A stretch of 64,000 nucleotides of DNA, from positions 1 through 64,000 of the forward strand of contig CAWCJC010000008.1 in the NCBI GenBank assembly GCA_963795835.1, in the 5' to 3' direction. Of this stretch, positions 20,297-32,274 are shown one piece after another (position 1 is the stretch's first letter; each line of letters opens with the position of its first letter). The DNA comes from JALYXI01 sp963795835 (GTDB taxonomy: Bacteria > Acidobacteriota > Terriglobia > Bryobacterales > Bryobacteraceae). Made by a program: the position numbers and the translations under genes. Under the pieces are notes generated by a model, which saw only the letters and a list, made by a program, of their open reading frames with translations, made no database searches and had not been told where the DNA came from.

Positions 20297-21481
20297 ATGT
20301 TCCAGCTTCTCGCGCTCATTGTCACTCTGTCGGTTTCGTGCCTAGCGCAGACAATCATTATTCGGACGGGAAACGCACTCGACGGCAAGGGTGGGGTGCT
20401 GACCAACTCCACCATCGTGGTGGATGGCGCGAAGATCTCCAGCATTGACAAGGGTACGTCCAAAACAGCCACTTACGATCTGAGCCGGTATACCGTGATG
20501 CCGGGTTGGATCGACACACATGATCACATCGGCTGGCACTTCAATAAGGACGATCGCGCCGACACCACTAAAGAAAGCCCTGCGGAGTTTGCCATCGCTT
20601 CCGCCGGAAACGCTTACGTCACGCTCATGGCCGGATTTACTACGATTCAAAGCTTGGGCGCGCTGACCGATTTGGATCTTCGTGACGCGATCGCACGGGG
20701 AATCATTCCCGGTCCTCGCATCCTCACTTCCCTTACCCCTCTGACGGAAAACTCCGGGACGCCGGAACAGATCCGAGCACTGGTCCGTGAACGCGTCAAG
20801 CAGGGAGCGGATTGCATAAAACTCTTTGCGACAAAAAGCATTCGGGATGGTGGCGCTCAAACCATGACCGATGCCCAAATCCAAGCGGCGTGTGGAGAAG
20901 CTACGAAGTTAGGGAAACGGTCCGTAGTTCACGCTCATGCATCGGGCGGTGCAAAAGCGGCCGCGCTCGCCGGGTGCACCAGTGTGGAACACGGCTCCAT
21001 GCTGGACGATGAAACCTTGGATCTGATGGTCCAACACGGCACGTACTTAGACCCCAATGTTTCCACCACGCACAACTATTTGGAGCACAAGAAAGAGTAC
21101 CTGGGAATCGGAAACTATACCGAGGAAGGCTTCGCTGAGATGGAGCAAGCGTTGCCCATTCGGCTAGCCACGCTTCGCCGCGCATTGGCTCGCCATGTGA
21201 AGATCGTGTTCGGTACAGACGCCGTTGCCGGCGCGCACGGCCGAAACGCCGAAGAATTTATTTACCGAGTCAAGGACGGTGGGCAAGCGCCCATGGCTGC
21301 ACTCGTCAGCGCGAATTCCGTGGCGGCGGAAGCGCTCCGGCTGACAAACGTCGGAACTCTTGCACCAGGTATGCAGGCCGATTTGATCGCGATGGATGGT
21401 GATCCGGTTAAGGACATTACCGCTGTTCGCCGTATAGTCTTTGTTATGAAAGCAGGAAAGGTTTATCGCAATGTTCACTAA
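20297..21481 (+). CDS. secreted amidohydrolase, first of a tandem pair
   Basis: A metal-dependent amidohydrolase of 394 residues with signal peptide (LLALIVTLSVSCLAQ). Metal-site motifs of the imidazolonepropionase/prolidase-like group are visible: WIDTHDHIGWH, a likely carboxylated lysine in CIKLFATKS, His in VVHAHASGG and EHGSMLD, and the Asp of VFGTDAVAGAHG. The start directly follows the TonB receptor stop (TAAATG), and the stop is overlapped by eleven bases by its paralogue. It probably hydrolyses cyclic amide or dipeptide-like bonds of the imported substrate; exact chemistry is not readable. Confidence 0.88.
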   Translation: MFQLLALIVTLSVSCLAQTIIIRTGNALDGKGGVLTNSTIVVDGAKISSIDKGTSKTATYDLSRYTVMPGWIDTHDHIGWHFNKDDRADTTKESPAEFAIASAGNAYVTLMAGFTTIQSLGALTDLDLRDAIARGIIPGPRILTSLTPLTENSGTPEQIRALVRERVKQGADCIKLFATKSIRDGGAQTMTDAQIQAACGEATKLGKRSVVHAHASGGAKAAALAGCTSVEHGSMLDDETLDLMVQHGTYLDPNVSTTHNYLEHKKEYLGIGNYTEEGFAEMEQALPIRLATLRRALARHVKIVFGTDAVAGAHGRNAEEFIYRVKDGGQAPMAALVSANSVAAEALRLTNVGTLAPGMQADLIAMDGDPVKDITAVRRIVFVMKAGKVYRNVH

Positions 21482-22673
21482 AGCCGTTTTTGGTATAGCA
21501 GCCTGTGCGCTTGGACTCGCCGCGCAGGATCAGCCGATCGTCATACAGGCAGGAATGCTGATAGACGGGAAAGGCGGGGTTCAACGAAACGTCGCCCTGA
21601 CAGTAGTGGGGTCGAAGATCGAGAAGGTAGGTGGAAGCGCCAAAGCCGCCACCTACGATCTCCGAAAAATGACCGTGCTGCCCGGGATGATTGACACCCA
21701 CGTCCACATTGGATGGCATTTCGGTCCCGATGGACGGTACCAACCGAGAGACGCGTCTCAAGTCGACGCCCTGGGGTACGCGATGGAAAACGCGTACGTA
21801 ACGTTGATGGGCGGCTTCACTACCGTGCAGAGTGTCGGTAGTCCGATCGATGGCGATCTGCGAACCGCGATCAATCGAGGTGTCCTCCCCGGCCCGCGCG
21901 TCCTGACTTCCTTGCGTGCCATCAACAATCCTGCCTGGACGCCGGACCAGATTCGCGAAGCGGTTCGCAAGATGAAGGCAGATGGTTCGGATCTGGTGAA
22001 GATCTTCGCATCGAAGAGCTTTCGCGACGGTGGTGGCGCGACTTTAAGCAAAGAACAGATTGAGGCGGCGTGTGGTGAGGCGAAAGCGCAGGGGCTACGA
22101 ACGCTGGTTCATGTGTACGGTCCTGAAACCATCACGCAGGTTTCCGACGCCGGCTGCACGGCAGTAGAACACGGAACATTGATTACGCCCGAAGTGCTCA
22201 AACATCTGGCGGCAAAGGGCACTTACTTCGATCCGAACATTGGCTTGGTGGCCCAGAATTATCTGGAGCACAAAGCGAACTACCTCGGCATCGGGAACTA
22301 TACGGAAGAAGGCATGGCGGCCATGTCGCGTTCCATTCCGATCTCTCTGAATGTCTTCAAGGAAGCGCTCGCCACACCTGGTTTGAAAATAGTGTTCGGT
22401 ACCGACGCAGTTGCCGGCGCTCACGGCCATAACGTAGAAGAATTGATCTATCGCGTCCAGAAAGGTGGGCAGGATCCGAAGGCGGCTATCGCGTCAGCAA
22501 CATCCATTTCCGCTGAGTCCATGAGCATGGGCAACCAAATCGGGACTCTTGCACCGGGATTTGAAGCTGACCTAATCGCGGTGGACGGCGATCCTCTGAA
22601 AGACATCACCGCCCTTCGGCGTATAGTGTTCGTGATGAAGGGCGGCAAGATATTTAAGTTTCGGCCTCAATAG
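21471..22673 (+). CDS. secreted amidohydrolase, second of a tandem pair
   Basis: A 400-residue paralogue of the preceding gene with the same architecture: signal peptide (FGIAACALGLAAQ), MIDTHVHIGWH, the lysine site LVKIFASKSF, LVHVYGPE in place of the neighbour's HAHASGG, EHGTLITPE, and VFGTDAVAGAHGHN. Both share long blocks such as YLEHKKEYLGIGNY/YLEHKANYLGIGNY, so they arose by tandem duplication. The loss of one His in the VHVY motif may alter metal binding or specificity. It overlaps the upstream gene by eleven bases and is followed after 17 bases by a sulfatase. Confidence 0.88.
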   Translation: MFTKAVFGIAACALGLAAQDQPIVIQAGMLIDGKGGVQRNVALTVVGSKIEKVGGSAKAATYDLRKMTVLPGMIDTHVHIGWHFGPDGRYQPRDASQVDALGYAMENAYVTLMGGFTTVQSVGSPIDGDLRTAINRGVLPGPRVLTSLRAINNPAWTPDQIREAVRKMKADGSDLVKIFASKSFRDGGGATLSKEQIEAACGEAKAQGLRTLVHVYGPETITQVSDAGCTAVEHGTLITPEVLKHLAAKGTYFDPNIGLVAQNYLEHKANYLGIGNYTEEGMAAMSRSIPISLNVFKEALATPGLKIVFGTDAVAGAHGHNVEELIYRVQKGGQDPKAAIASATSISAESMSMGNQIGTLAPGFEADLIAVDGDPLKDITALRRIVFVMKGGKIFKFRPQ

Positions 22674-22690
22674 ACGGCCAGAGGAAACAC

Positions 22691-24160
22691 ATGGGATTCA
22701 CCCGCAGAAGCCTGATGAAGGCTATGGCCCTGTCGCCCGCGGTACTGGCCAGTTCCAGCGCCTTGGAAGCGGCTGAAACAAGCCGGCCACCGAACATCCT
22801 GTTCGTCCTCTCCGACGATCACAGCGCTCCTTATCTCGGGATCTATGGCTCCGATTGGATGTCAACGCCGAATCTGGACCGCTTTGGCACTGAAGGCATG
22901 GTCTTCGAAAGAGCCTTCACCGCCGCCCCGCAGTGCGTTCCCTCGCGCACCGCTCTGATGACAGGCCGATCCCCGGTTGCGGCTCGCATGGGCCGTTTTA
23001 GCGCGCCGCTGCCGGCCGATATCGTCACCGTGCCGGAGGTGCTCCGCACACGCGGCTATTACACCGGCGTCTGCGGACGTTATTTCCATCTCGATGGTGT
23101 AGTGAATCCCAGTCCAGTAGTCAGCCGCATCTACGAAAAGAACAATCTGCGCACCTGGAAGAAGCGCGTCGACTTCATGGATGTTTCCAACCAGTCGAAT
23201 ACCAACCACCTGTTTCAGCAGTTCCTCGCCGGTGCGCCGAAAGACCGGCCCTGGTTCTTCTGGATCAACTACAACGACCCGCACCATCCGTGGGATACGT
23301 CCGTCCGCCCTGCCGATCCCGCCGCCGTCAAACTCCCGCCGCATTTGCCCGACCTGCCTGGAGTGCGCGGCGACCTGGCCCGTTATTGCGCTGAGATCGA
23401 ACACGCCGATCGCGATTTTGGCCAAGCGATGGAGATCCTCCGCAACAGCGGAATGGAATCCAACACGATGGTGTTCTTCATGGGCGATAACGGCATGGCG
23501 CTGCCGCACGGCAAGGGTTCACTCTACGATCCCGGCCTGAACGTCCCGCTGATGGCGCGCTGGCCAGGGCATATTAAGCCAGGCCGAACACGTACCCTGA
23601 TCTCGGGCGAAGACGTTGCCGCGACATTCATGCAGGCCGGAGGCGGCACACCCCCGCCCGGTGTCAGCGGGCGTAGTTTCCTCCCACTGCTCACCGGCGG
23701 AACTTACGAGCCGCGCGACTACATCTTCGCTGCCCGGCTGCACCATGGCAACGGAACATTCACGCCGCAGAGCAAATCAAGCACGTTCGATCTGTCTCGT
23801 TGCGTCCGCAGTAATAAGTACAAGCTGATCTACAACGTTACGCCGCAAATGGAATACCAGCCCGTCGACAGCGCTCAGGATCCCGGCTGGCAGGAGATGG
23901 TGGTCGCCCACGAGGCAGGCAAGCTGAAACCTGAAATTGAACAGACCTATTTCGCGCGCCCCCGCCCCACACTGGAGCTCTACGATCTGGATGCCGACCC
24001 CAGCGAACTGCACAACCTGGCCGGTAAGCCGGAGATGAAGGACATACAACAAACACTCATGGCCGCTCTACAGGAGAAACTAATTCTAGACTCCGATTTC
24101 GTGCCTCCGGTGCTTCAGGAGGCAGCGGTTCCACAGGTACAGCGGGGCAAGACAAAGTAG
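22691..24160 (+). CDS. Tat-exported type I sulfatase
   Basis: A sulfatase of 489 residues. The N-terminus has a Tat-like signal (FTRRSLMKAMALSPAVLA), then NILFVLSDDHSAPYLG with the calcium-binding Asp pair, and the formylglycine motif CVPSR with Cys near residue 82. Further family marks are NYNDPHHPWDTS and FFMGDNGMALPHGKGS. The active-site Cys must be converted to formylglycine by a maturase, which is not encoded in this window. It hydrolyses sulfate esters, probably on a sugar or polysaccharide brought by the operon's receptor. It follows the amidohydrolases closely and precedes a second sulfatase by about 18 bases. Confidence 0.92.
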   Translation: MGFTRRSLMKAMALSPAVLASSSALEAAETSRPPNILFVLSDDHSAPYLGIYGSDWMSTPNLDRFGTEGMVFERAFTAAPQCVPSRTALMTGRSPVAARMGRFSAPLPADIVTVPEVLRTRGYYTGVCGRYFHLDGVVNPSPVVSRIYEKNNLRTWKKRVDFMDVSNQSNTNHLFQQFLAGAPKDRPWFFWINYNDPHHPWDTSVRPADPAAVKLPPHLPDLPGVRGDLARYCAEIEHADRDFGQAMEILRNSGMESNTMVFFMGDNGMALPHGKGSLYDPGLNVPLMARWPGHIKPGRTRTLISGEDVAATFMQAGGGTPPPGVSGRSFLPLLTGGTYEPRDYIFAARLHHGNGTFTPQSKSSTFDLSRCVRSNKYKLIYNVTPQMEYQPVDSAQDPGWQEMVVAHEAGKLKPEIEQTYFARPRPTLELYDLDADPSELHNLAGKPEMKDIQQTLMAALQEKLILDSDFVPPVLQEAAVPQVQRGKTK

Positions 24161-24178
24161 TGGCGATTGAGCAGCGCA

Positions 24179-26330
<2,152 letters not shown>

Positions 26331-26357
26331 CGGCTTGCCGATCGCCAAGATCACGGC

Positions 26358-27764
26358 TTAAACCGGCGTGGTCGGAAGTTCATAACCAGTCAGGCCTTCG
26401 CTGGCACGGGCGGGATCGTAGCCGGGGTTGGGAGTGGGCATAGCGGCCGAAACTGAGCGGCGCCAGTTCACCAGAAGGCTGTGCAACTGCTTCGCTCTTG
26501 CTGACTCGCGAACGGCAAGGTTCCGCTTCTCGCCTGGGTCTTCGGTTAGGTGATAAAGCTCAGTTCTCCCGTCTTCATAAAACTCGATCAACTTCCATTC
26601 ACCCAGACGAACTGCGCCCCCTGGCTTGCCACCCTGGTCGCTATAGTGCGGGTAGTGCCAGAAGAGCGGGCGCTCCGGCATCGTCTTTCCTTCAAGTAAA
26701 GGACGAAACGAGACGCCATCTACCGCACCGGTTGGTACGTGGGCAGCCTCGCAGAATGTGGGGAAGAAATCGATACTGGAGACCGGCTGATGAATGACGG
26801 AGCCAGGTTTCGAAACGCCGGGCCATCGGACAAGTAACGGCTCCCGAATGCCACCCTCGTAGAGATGTCCTTTTCCGGCACGCAGGGGCGAGTTATTGGT
26901 AATTGGAGCAACCCTTTTCCCCTGGAATCTGACACCGCCGTTATCGGAGAAAAAGACGACGATGGTGCGGCTGGCCTGACCGGATTCCTCGAGCGACCGA
27001 AGCAACTGCCCAACGGATTCGTCAGCACTCTCCACCATGGCGCAGTAAGTGGGATCTAAGTCGCCGATATCCCGCTTCTTGTACTTTTCAATCGCTTCCG
27101 CGCGTGCCTGCAACGGAGTGTGAACTGTAAAGTGAGCTTGATACAAAAAGAAAGGCTTCCCTGCCTGGGCGGTGATGAAGCGGGAACCCTCATAAGTAAG
27201 TCGTTGGGTGAGCGACTCGCCTGGCTCCAGTTTGAGGCCTGGCAGCTCAAGAGGGCCAAAGTACGCGGCCGGGTGCCCTTTGTCATCGCCCGCGATATTT
27301 AAATCGAAACCGCGGTCGGTGGGAGCATAACCTGCTCCGCCCAAATGCCATTTTCCAATCGCGGCGCTGCGGTAGCCTTGCGGGTGGAGAGCATCCGCCA
27401 GTGTTTTTTCACTTCGCGGAAGCTGGTGTTCGAAGGCTGGCGTAATGAGCTTCCAATATGGCCATTGCTTACGTCCGGGGATCCAGTCCGTCACATGCAA
27501 GCGCGCCGGATACTTGCCCGTCAGAATGCTCGCCCTTGTTGGCGAACACACGGGGCAAGCTGCGTAGGCATCGGTGAAGCGCGCGCTTTCCGCTGCGAAC
27601 CGGTCAAGGTTCGGGGTATCGATAACCTTGTTGCCATAAGGGCCGGTATCGTGCCAGCCGAGATCATCCGTCAAGATGAAAAGAATATTCCAGGCGGACT
27701 CTGGCTTTTCCGCGGCGGCTAGTGCGCTTCCGGCTGCGCACTTGAGAAAGGATCGTCTAATCAT
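26358..27764 (-). CDS. Tat-exported sulfatase
   Basis: A sulfatase of 468 residues. The leader IRRSFLKCAAGSALAAAEK is followed by NILFILTDDLGWHDTG (metal Asp pair) and the formylglycine motif CSPTR with Cys near residue 73, then TGKYPARLHVTDWIPG, GKWHLGG and FFSDNGG. This CSPTR form is common in planctomycete and acidobacterial N-sulfoglucosamine or aryl sulfatases. It converges on the frameshifted sulfatase with a 27-base gap and is divergent from the third TonB receptor. A decayed leader of another exported protein lies just upstream. Confidence 0.92.
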   Translation of the reverse strand: MIRRSFLKCAAGSALAAAEKPESAWNILFILTDDLGWHDTGPYGNKVIDTPNLDRFAAESARFTDAYAACPVCSPTRASILTGKYPARLHVTDWIPGRKQWPYWKLITPAFEHQLPRSEKTLADALHPQGYRSAAIGKWHLGGAGYAPTDRGFDLNIAGDDKGHPAAYFGPLELPGLKLEPGESLTQRLTYEGSRFITAQAGKPFFLYQAHFTVHTPLQARAEAIEKYKKRDIGDLDPTYCAMVESADESVGQLLRSLEESGQASRTIVVFFSDNGGVRFQGKRVAPITNNSPLRAGKGHLYEGGIREPLLVRWPGVSKPGSVIHQPVSSIDFFPTFCEAAHVPTGAVDGVSFRPLLEGKTMPERPLFWHYPHYSDQGGKPGGAVRLGEWKLIEFYEDGRTELYHLTEDPGEKRNLAVRESARAKQLHSLLVNWRRSVSAAMPTPNPGYDPARASEGLTGYELPTTPV

Positions 27765-27779
27765 AGGTGATGGTTTGCC

Positions 27780-27911
27780 TTACGCGGATTTTGGCACGAA
27801 CACGATGTTCAGTTTTCGGGTGCCGGCTGGGTGCAGGGCTGCGGCGGCCGACAGCCCAAGAGCGCTGCGCAGGAACAAGCGGCGATTCGGCATCGCGACG
27901 GGTGTTGCCAT
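27780..27911 (-). pseudogene. orphan Tat leader, probable stub of another sulfatase
   Basis: A short reading frame encodes a clear Tat-type leader, NRRLFLRSALGLSAAAALHP, followed by RKLNIVFV and then a premature stop. NIVFV is exactly how the mature part of sulfatases here begins (compare NIVFILCDD and NILFILTDD). The catalytic body is absent; the intact sulfatase starts 15 bases later. I read it as the 5' end of a tandem sulfatase gene whose body was deleted. A short Tat-exported peptide cannot be excluded. Confidence 0.5.
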
Positions 27912-27975
27912 TGCTTCACATCTTACTGCAGCAGGCTTCTGTTTTCTTTCGCCCAAATTCGACATAATAAGCCCC

Positions 27976-30900
27976 ATGTTCTCGACCCGGCTTATCGTCT
28001 TGGTAGTCACTTGTGTTTTCTATATCAATGCCCAGGAGCCTTTCGGATCGATTCGCGGGCGGACCCTGGACGTGACGGGTTCAGCGATTGCTGGGGTGGC
28101 CGTGAAAGCCTCAGCGCAAGGTACGGGAGTGACAACCGAAACGGTAACGGGCCGGGAGGGTGAATTCTCAATCGGCTACCTTGCCCCGGGCACTTATTCG
28201 CTAACGGCAGCTACGACGGGGTTCAAAACCGCTGTCCGCACCAGTATCGAGATACGAGTAGGGGAAACGGTCAACCTGGATCTGGAACTGGCCGTGGGTG
28301 ACGCGACCGAGAAAATGACGGTTTCGGAAACACCAGAACTGCTGGAATCGGATACAGCGTCCATCGGCCAGCTGGCGGATCAGAAACGAATCACCGACCT
28401 TCCCTTGCCCGGGGGCAACGCATTCGCTCTGGCGCGAGTTACACCGGGGGTAGTCAACTTGTCGGTATCGAACCATCCGACCCTGGCCCCGGCGGTGGAA
28501 GTAGTTTCGCAACTCTCCGTTGACGGAACGCGATCGGGGAACACGGAGTTTTCAATCGATGGCAGCCCGAGCATGTGGCAGCAGAATGCCTCTTTTGTGC
28601 CTCCGGTGGATACGGTTGCGCAATTCAAAGTGCAGACCGCAACCTACGATGCCAGCCAGTCTCACGCGGCCGGAGGCAATGTAAATGTCGCCCTGCGCTC
28701 CGGTACGAATCAATTCCACGGGGCGCTCTTCGAGGCTCATACTGACACGAAACTGGAGGCGATGGACCTTTTCCAGCGCCAGTTTCTTTACAATCCTTCG
28801 ACTGGCCCAGTGACCAAAGACAAGATCTCTCTTGCGAACCCGCCGACCATACTGAATCACTTTGGCGCCACTCTGGGAGGGCCTGTGATTCTGCCTCGGA
28901 TCTTCGACGGCCGAAACAAAACATTCTTCCTCTATGGATTTGAGGGATTGACGAGGCCCAGCACGGAAAGGGGTAATTACATCTATAGCGTCCCGACTCT
29001 GGCTGAGCGCATGGGCGACTTCTCTTCTTTACTAAAGCTTGGATCTTCTTACCAGATCTATGATCCGGCAACAACGGTACCTGCTGCGAACGGTCGGTTC
29101 GCCCGGCAGCCATTAGCCAACAATATGATTCCGGCAAGCCGGTTAGATCCTACAGCCCTCAAACTTTTGAACCTATACCCCTTGCCGAACGTCGCGGGCA
29201 ACGCTGACGGAAGCAATAACTACTTTCACCCCAGCCCCAGTTACAACGAATACTTTTCTCACCTGGCGCGGGTGGACCAGAACTTTAGTGAGAAGAACCG
29301 GCTGTTTGGGAGATACCAGCAGTTCTACAACCTCTTCGTCTCAGGGGAGAACCTTGCGACAGGAGCGAACCAGAACAACCGTTACCGCTACAGCAAAGGC
29401 ATAGGACTGGATGATATCTATGTGTTCAGCCCGCAATTCGTAATGAACTTACGGTACGGATGGTCGCGCTTCATCCAGCGTTTTACACCTCAAGAAGCAG
29501 GCTTCGACCTGGCGGGTTCAGGCTTTTCAACTTCCTTGACTTCGCAGATTGCCCCGGGTGCGGTCACCTTGCCGCAGATCAACGTGGACGGGTTGGTCCA
29601 ACTCGGAAGCTCGTACGCCAGCGGGAACTTTACGAACTATCACACCTGGGCAGCAGAGTTTACCCGTTTACACGGCCCTCATTCCGTTCGGTTCGGCGCA
29701 GAATTTCGTTTGTATCGCGAAACGGACAACAGCCTTACGTACGCAACGCCACGCTTAGATTTCTCTTCCACGTATACGAACGGGCCGCTGGACAACTCCG
29801 CGGCTGCCCCTATCGGGCCCGGTCTGGCGTCATTCCTGTTGGGTATCCCGACGGGCGGCCGTTTGGACACGAACGCATCACTGGCGGAACAAAGCACTTC
29901 TACCGGCTTGTATATTCAGGACGATTGGAAAGTAAATACCCGCTTGACCTTGAATGTGGGTATTCGTTATGACCTGGAGACCGCCCCGACCGAACTGCAC
30001 AACCGCAGCGTGCGGGGCTTTGACTTTACCGCCGCGAGCCCTGTAGGGGCTTTGGCGCTTGCGAACTATTCCGCCAATCCGATCCCGGATATTCCCCTCG
30101 CCCAGTTCGCCGTGAAAGGCGGTGTTCAATTTGCAGGGTCCGGTGGGCAGCCGAGAGCACTATGGAACGCGCCAAAAACGAACTTCGCTCCGCGCGTGGG
30201 TCTTGCATTCCGTTTGGATCGCCAAACAGTGCTGCGATCGGGCTACGGCTTGTTTTATGTACCTTTAACCATTGATCGTCTTTCGGTGATTCAGAGCGGC
30301 TTTTCTACCAGCACTGCGCTGGTACCCACCACGGATAGCGGGCAACACTTTGTCGCGACACTCGCGAATCCCTTTCCGAATGGTCATCAGTTGCCCAGCG
30401 GAGCGGATCTTGGATTAGCCACGAATTTAGGGCAGGCAGTCACGTTTTTCAATCCGTATCCAAAGAATGGTTATCAACAGAGATGGAGCTTCAGTCTGCA
30501 GAGACAGATTGGGTCTACTGCTGTGGTGGAGGTCAGTTATGTAGGGAATCGCGGCACGCGGCTTCCGGTCACTCGCGAGTTGGACGCTGTCCCGAATCAG
30601 TACCTCAGCACCAGCGCAGTGCGTGACCCAGCGGTGATCAACCATTTGACTCAGCAAGTGGCGAATCCGTTTTACCCTGCGTTGCCAGGGACTGGTCTTT
30701 CCTCACGGACCGTGCCGCTCAACCAATTGCTGCGTCCGTTTCCTCAGTTCACAAGCATCTTGGAAGACCAGCCTGTCGGATATTCCTGGTATCACTCTAT
30801 GCAAGCTACTGCGGAGCAACGCTTCACGCATGGCTTCACAGTTCGCGGAAATTACACATGGTCGAAGTACATGGAAGCGAACAGTTTCTTAAACGCAGGA

Positions 30901-31461
30901 GATGCGCAGCCTGTGAAAAGTATTTCCGATCTGGACCGCACTCACCGGGTTACCGGGACTGGCGTGTGGGAGCTGCCGGTGGGACCGGGACGCGCCTTAC
31001 TGCCGGGAGCGCACGGTCTTATCGCGTCTCTTGTTGGCGGCTGGCAAGTGAATGCCGTATGGCAATGGAACACCGGTGCTCCACTCGGTTTCGGGAATGT
31101 CTTGTATTACGCGGATCTGCCCTCTATCGCGAGCGGTAACCAGACGCTGGGACAGTGGTTTCAGGTAGATTCCTTCGAGCGGAACCCCGCCAAGCAGCTG
31201 GCGAATAACTTGCGCACCTTCCCGTTACGTTTGAGTGGAGCGCGCGCCCCGGCTACCAACAACTGGGACATCTCCGGTTTCAAGACCTTCAAGGTGCGCG
31301 AGCTATTTTCGTTACAGTTTAAGAGTGAGTGGCTCAATGCTTTGAATCACTCAGGATTGAGTGCACCGAATACCGTTCCGACCAGTGGATCTTTCGGACA
31401 AGTGACCAGCACCAATGGGTTTCCCCGCCAAATCCAATTTGCCCTTAAGCTTATTTACTAA
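27976..31461 (+). CDS. TonB-dependent receptor, Oar-like, with carboxypeptidase-regulatory-like domain
   Basis: An outer-membrane receptor of about 1161 residues. The ATG at 27976 starts a signal peptide (FSTRLIVLVVTCVFYINAQ), followed by the beta-sandwich (GRTLDVTGSAIAGVAVKA), plug (DGTRSGNTEFSIDG, SHAAGGNVNVALRSGTN) and a barrel ending in KLIY with the terminal aromatic. The open frame extends 100 codons further upstream, but that stretch overlaps the divergent sulfatase and lacks receptor character. It is divergent from the sulfatase at 26358, so the two may share a regulatory region. The substrate is presumably sulfated; this is inference. Confidence 0.92.
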   Translation: MFSTRLIVLVVTCVFYINAQEPFGSIRGRTLDVTGSAIAGVAVKASAQGTGVTTETVTGREGEFSIGYLAPGTYSLTAATTGFKTAVRTSIEIRVGETVNLDLELAVGDATEKMTVSETPELLESDTASIGQLADQKRITDLPLPGGNAFALARVTPGVVNLSVSNHPTLAPAVEVVSQLSVDGTRSGNTEFSIDGSPSMWQQNASFVPPVDTVAQFKVQTATYDASQSHAAGGNVNVALRSGTNQFHGALFEAHTDTKLEAMDLFQRQFLYNPSTGPVTKDKISLANPPTILNHFGATLGGPVILPRIFDGRNKTFFLYGFEGLTRPSTERGNYIYSVPTLAERMGDFSSLLKLGSSYQIYDPATTVPAANGRFARQPLANNMIPASRLDPTALKLLNLYPLPNVAGNADGSNNYFHPSPSYNEYFSHLARVDQNFSEKNRLFGRYQQFYNLFVSGENLATGANQNNRYRYSKGIGLDDIYVFSPQFVMNLRYGWSRFIQRFTPQEAGFDLAGSGFSTSLTSQIAPGAVTLPQINVDGLVQLGSSYASGNFTNYHTWAAEFTRLHGPHSVRFGAEFRLYRETDNSLTYATPRLDFSSTYTNGPLDNSAAAPIGPGLASFLLGIPTGGRLDTNASLAEQSTSTGLYIQDDWKVNTRLTLNVGIRYDLETAPTELHNRSVRGFDFTAASPVGALALANYSANPIPDIPLAQFAVKGGVQFAGSGGQPRALWNAPKTNFAPRVGLAFRLDRQTVLRSGYGLFYVPLTIDRLSVIQSGFSTSTALVPTTDSGQHFVATLANPFPNGHQLPSGADLGLATNLGQAVTFFNPYPKNGYQQRWSFSLQRQIGSTAVVEVSYVGNRGTRLPVTRELDAVPNQYLSTSAVRDPAVINHLTQQVANPFYPALPGTGLSSRTVPLNQLLRPFPQFTSILEDQPVGYSWYHSMQATAEQRFTHGFTVRGNYTWSKYMEANSFLNAGDAQPVKSISDLDRTHRVTGTGVWELPVGPGRALLPGAHGLIASLVGGWQVNAVWQWNTGAPLGFGNVLYYADLPSIASGNQTLGQWFQVDSFERNPAKQLANNLRTFPLRLSGARAPATNNWDISGFKTFKVRELFSLQFKSEWLNALNHSGLSAPNTVPTSGSFGQVTSTNGFPRQIQFALKLIY

Positions 31462-31488
31462 GTGTTCGGGTTTGGTTTGTCCCCAACT

Positions 31489-32274
31489 TTACCGCGCCTG
31501 AGTTCGGGTCTTCAAATCGAAGCGATCGCCGCTCTTGAGAAAATACATCTCCTTGCCTGCGGTCGTGATGGCCACCTTGCTTTTGCCCAGAACCGTGAAG
31601 GAATCTCCATGAACAAGGATCGCGGTTCCTTCATCGATTCCGATACCTAACAACTCCGGATGTGCGTTCACTACCGCCGCCATGTCGTGTTCTCGCTTAC
31701 GCGTCAGGATGTGCTGATCGATCGCGGCGTTTTTCAGAAATCCCATGCCTTGCTCATAGCCGGGCGCCATCATGATCTCGTTCCCTGATTTTGCTCCGCG
31801 CACCAGGTAGGAGCCTTGAATCGTCGCGCCCGCGGAGGAACCGCCGATCGTACCGCCCCTCTTCAACAAAGCAAATAGCTCTTTCTCCGTCCTGGTGCCC
31901 AAGTAAGAATCCACCAGGTGCCACTGCCGTCCCCCGACGAACCAAACTGCCTTCGCATGCCGAATCGGTTCGACAAACTCTTTCGAATCCGCCGTGGCGC
32001 GATCGGCCGTATGAAGAAGCGTGAGATGCGTGGCGCCCGCTTTCTTCAGAAACGTCCCGTCCAGATAGCTGGGTTTATATTCAGCGGACCCCGCCGCCGT
32101 AGGAATCACCACGATCGGGGCATCCTTACCACCCGCTAATTCAAAAAACTTATCCACCAACTCCGGCCCTAGCGTGCCTCCTCCGACAATCATCAGAGTT
32201 CCGCGCGCGGGACCCGCCGTGGCACCGTAACAGGCAGCCGCTGCAAGAAATAGACCAAGAACTTTGCTTTTCAT
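31489..32274 (-). CDS. secreted cyanophycinase-like S51 peptidase
   Basis: A protein of 261 residues with signal peptide (KVLGLFLAAAACYGA). The S51 fold is recognisable: LMIVGGGTLG, VVIPTAAGSAEY, AVWFVGGRQWHLVDSYLGT and the nucleophile elbow GGSSAGATIQGS with Ser near 147. Cyanophycinases cleave the aspartate-arginine polymer; secreted forms in soil bacteria use cyanophycin or related beta-linked peptides as nutrient. The ATG overlaps the stop of the aldose epimerase gene by four bases. It is convergent with the receptor ending at 31461. Confidence 0.85.
   Translation of the reverse strand: MKSKVLGLFLAAAACYGATAGPARGTLMIVGGGTLGPELVDKFFELAGGKDAPIVVIPTAAGSAEYKPSYLDGTFLKKAGATHLTLLHTADRATADSKEFVEPIRHAKAVWFVGGRQWHLVDSYLGTRTEKELFALLKRGGTIGGSSAGATIQGSYLVRGAKSGNEIMMAPGYEQGMGFLKNAAIDQHILTRKREHDMAAVVNAHPELLGIGIDEGTAILVHGDSFTVLGKSKVAITTAGKEMYFLKSGDRFDLKTRTQAR

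Noticed and set aside
27676..27975. The 100-codon upstream extension of the third TonB receptor
   Set aside because: It overlaps the divergent sulfatase and lacks a signal peptide; a proper signal peptide begins at the ATG at 27976.
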